64,000 nucleotides of DNA, taken from Thermobifida cellulosilytica TB100. Lineage in GTDB: Bacteria > Actinomycetota > Actinomycetes > Streptosporangiales > Streptosporangiaceae. The DNA lies in assembly GCF_001517975.1 (NCBI RefSeq), contig NZ_KQ950180.1, forward strand, positions 911,847 to 975,846. Reading direction: 5' to 3'. Below are positions 62,563-64,000 of the stretch, piece by piece. A program made the translations under genes and the position numbers. The notes beneath the pieces are model-generated. The model had not been told where the DNA came from, did not search any database, and saw only the letters and a program-made list of their open reading frames with translations. How positions within the stretch are numbered: position 1 is the first letter of the stretch; the number at the start of each line of letters is the position of its first letter.

Positions 62563-64000
62563 TCAGACGAACCGCAGCACCAGCATCGCCGTGTCGTCGG
62601 TGTGCCCGCCGGGGGCGAACGCCTCCAGTTCCCGGTCGATGCGGGAGATCACGGCCTGCGCGGTCAGCCCCGAGCAGTTGGCGAAGATCTTCTCCAGCCC
62701 CTCGTCGCCGAGCATGTCGTCGCCGTTGCGCCGCTCGGTCACCCCGTCGGTGACCGCGAGCAGCACGTCGCCGGGGGCCACCTCGACGGTCTCGGTGAAG
62801 AACTCCACGTCCTCGAAGGCCCCCAGCAGCGGCTGCGAGGTCGCCAGGGTGGTGACCTCGCCGTGCCGGTTCAGCCGCAGCGGCAGCGGGTGCCCGGCGG
62901 AGACCAGGCGGATGCGCATGCCCCGGCCCGAGTCCGGCCCGTCGATCGGGGCCATCTCCCCGTACAGCATGGTCAGGAAGCGGGTCGTGAGGCTCTCCTC
63001 CAGGATGGCGAGGTTCAGGCGGTGCATGATGTGCGCCGGGGAGAACCCCTCGCGGGCCAGGGCGCGCAGGGTGTGCCGGGCCAGGCCGGTGACGGCGGCG
63101 GCCTCGGGTCCCGTCCCGCAGACGTCGCCGATCGCGAAGCACCAGCGGCCGTCGGTGCTGAACAGGTCGTAGAAGTCCCCGCCGACCACGGTGCGCTCCC
63201 CGGCCGGCTGGTAGAACACCGCGTAGTCCACCCTCGGGATCGTCGGCTGCTTCTCCTTGGCGGGCAGCAGGCTGCGCTGCAACGCCTCGCTCATCGAGGT
63301 CTGGGCGGAGTACAGCCGCGCGTTCTCCATCGCCGAGGAGACCCGCTGGGCGAGGTCGGCGGCGAGGTCCACGTCCTCGCGGGGGAAGTCCTCGCCCACG
63401 CCCCGGCCGATGGTGATCCGGCCGAGGGTGCGGCCGTGGGCGGTCAGCGGGAGGCTGATCCCGGTCCCCCGGGCCAGTTCCAGGCTGAGTGCGTCGGTCA
63501 TGCCCGCCGCGGCGAGCTCCTCGAAGGTCCACAGCGGTCCGGGCTCCCGCCGCTCCGCGGGCATGGACGCGGCGACCAGGTCGCGCAGCACGTCGGTGAT
63601 GTTCTCGTCCCGGTGCATGGCGAACGCCAGCCGCTCCGTCTCCAGCTCGTCGATGGTGTGCACCACGCACCAGTGCCCCAGCCGCGAGGTGCTGAGCTGG
63701 GCGGCCAGCGCGGCGGTCATCTGCTCGTCGAGCGTGCCCGACAGCAGGTCGTTGGCCTCGGCCAGGAAGCTGAGGGAGGCGCGCCGGTGCACCTCCACCT
63801 GGGCCAGGCGGGCGCGCTCCACGGTGAGCGCGATGCGGTCGGCGCCCTCCTGGAGCCGGTTGGCGGCGCCCTGCCCGAAGTGCCGGACCCGCCGGGAGGC
63901 CACCCCGATGAGGCCGGTGATCCTGCCGTCCACGCCCAGCGGCGCGGTCACCAGGGAGCGCATCCCCGCCGCGGCGAACACGCCCCGGTGCGCACGGGAG
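62563..64000 (-). CDS. GAF / SpoIIE PP2C-type phosphatase (5' end outside window)
   Basis: About 478 residues are visible; the frame is open to the window edge, so the start lies beyond 64000. A GAF domain at the N-terminus (SLVTAPLGVDGRITGLIGVASRRVRHFG), a second GAF-like region (about 90-215) and a SpoIIE phosphatase domain (YQPAGERTVVGGDFYDLFSTDGRWCFAIGDVCGTG ... TDGVTERRNGDDMLGDEGL ... DDTAMLVLRF). SpoIIE-type phosphatases dephosphorylate STAS antagonists, so it can reverse the MEDS-HATPase kinase action. Complete catalytic Asp set. Confidence 0.87.
   Translation of the reverse strand, partial: SRAHRGVFAAAGMRSLVTAPLGVDGRITGLIGVASRRVRHFGQGAANRLQEGADRIALTVERARLAQVEVHRRASLSFLAEANDLLSGTLDEQMTAALAAQLSTSRLGHWCVVHTIDELETERLAFAMHRDENITDVLRDLVAASMPAERREPGPLWTFEELAAAGMTDALSLELARGTGISLPLTAHGRTLGRITIGRGVGEDFPREDVDLAADLAQRVSSAMENARLYSAQTSMSEALQRSLLPAKEKQPTIPRVDYAVFYQPAGERTVVGGDFYDLFSTDGRWCFAIGDVCGTGPEAAAVTGLARHTLRALAREGFSPAHIMHRLNLAILEESLTTRFLTMLYGEMAPIDGPDSGRGMRIRLVSAGHPLPLRLNRHGEVTTLATSQPLLGAFEDVEFFTETVEVAPGDVLLAVTDGVTERRNGDDMLGDEGLEKIFANCSGLTAQAVISRIDRELEAFAPGGHTDDTAMLVLRFV

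Overview
The window is high-GC (clearly above 70 %), gene-dense DNA with many GTG starts, short ATGA/GTGA gene overlaps, a WhiB protein, DesK/LuxR-type two-component pairs, STAS/SpoIIE/ANTAR signalling genes, PPK1, and ectoine and hydroxyectoine genes. This points to a filamentous or soil actinomycete. The ectoine plus aerobic cobalamin gene set fits the Nocardiopsidaceae (Thermobifida, Nocardiopsis, Streptomonospora), but that family-level placement is inference.

Layout. 1-0.9 kb: the 3' end of a TTGSWN-repeat protein. 0.94-4.0 kb: a siderophore/iron ABC importer (two FecCD permeases and an ATPase) behind a DtxR/IdeR-type iron box. 4.1-11.6 kb: small membrane proteins, a large membrane protein with a phosphatase-like extracellular part, a STAS protein, an M50 peptidase, a DUF4097 protein and a DesK/LuxR pair. 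11.8-14.4 kb: modABC molybdate import. 14.4-20.6 kb: SRPBCC protein, SPOUT RNA methyltransferase, Nudix/histidine-phosphatase fusion overlapping ppk, a CPBP-like membrane protein and a flavodoxin-like protein.

20.8-43.2 kb is a cobalamin island: B12-type uptake (btuFCD plus a [2Fe-2S] protein), cobalt uptake (cbtAB) and an almost continuous aerobic (CobG-type) route from precorrin-2 to adenosylcobyric acid (cobI-J fusion, G, H, M, F, K, L, B, N plus a ChlI/ChlD-like chelatase partner, O, Q). Four cobalamin riboswitches head four of its transcripts (btuFCD-fdx, cobN-cobF, chlID-cobO-cobB, cbtB-cbtA-cobQ-cobK). The two transcripts without one (cobG-H-IJ and cobL-M) hold only ring-building steps, so the riboswitches sit on cobalt import, cobalt insertion and corrinoid import.

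43.3-49.9 kb: an ectABCD operon for ectoine/hydroxyectoine synthesis followed on the same strand by an ehuBCDA uptake system, i.e. synthesis and recapture of the same osmolyte. 50.5-52.5 kb: whiB, a CopC-domain protein and a PP2C phosphatase. 52.5-53.6 kb has no convincing gene. 53.6-64 kb: a GT4 glycosyltransferase, a set of probable partner-switching/stress-signalling genes (MEDS-HATPase kinase, STAS, GAF-ANTAR, PAS-GAF, SpoIIE phosphatase), an ABC-2 exporter and a DesK/LuxR pair.

The least explained structure is non-coding. Four long perfect or near-perfect inverted repeats, each carrying the core GATCNTG, occur inside or at the edges of the cobalamin island (20.68, 32.77, 33.35 and 39.75 kb), and two ~188-bp direct repeats with internal dyad symmetry sit between two of them. 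No mobile element with a transposase, CRISPR array, tRNA or rRNA was seen.
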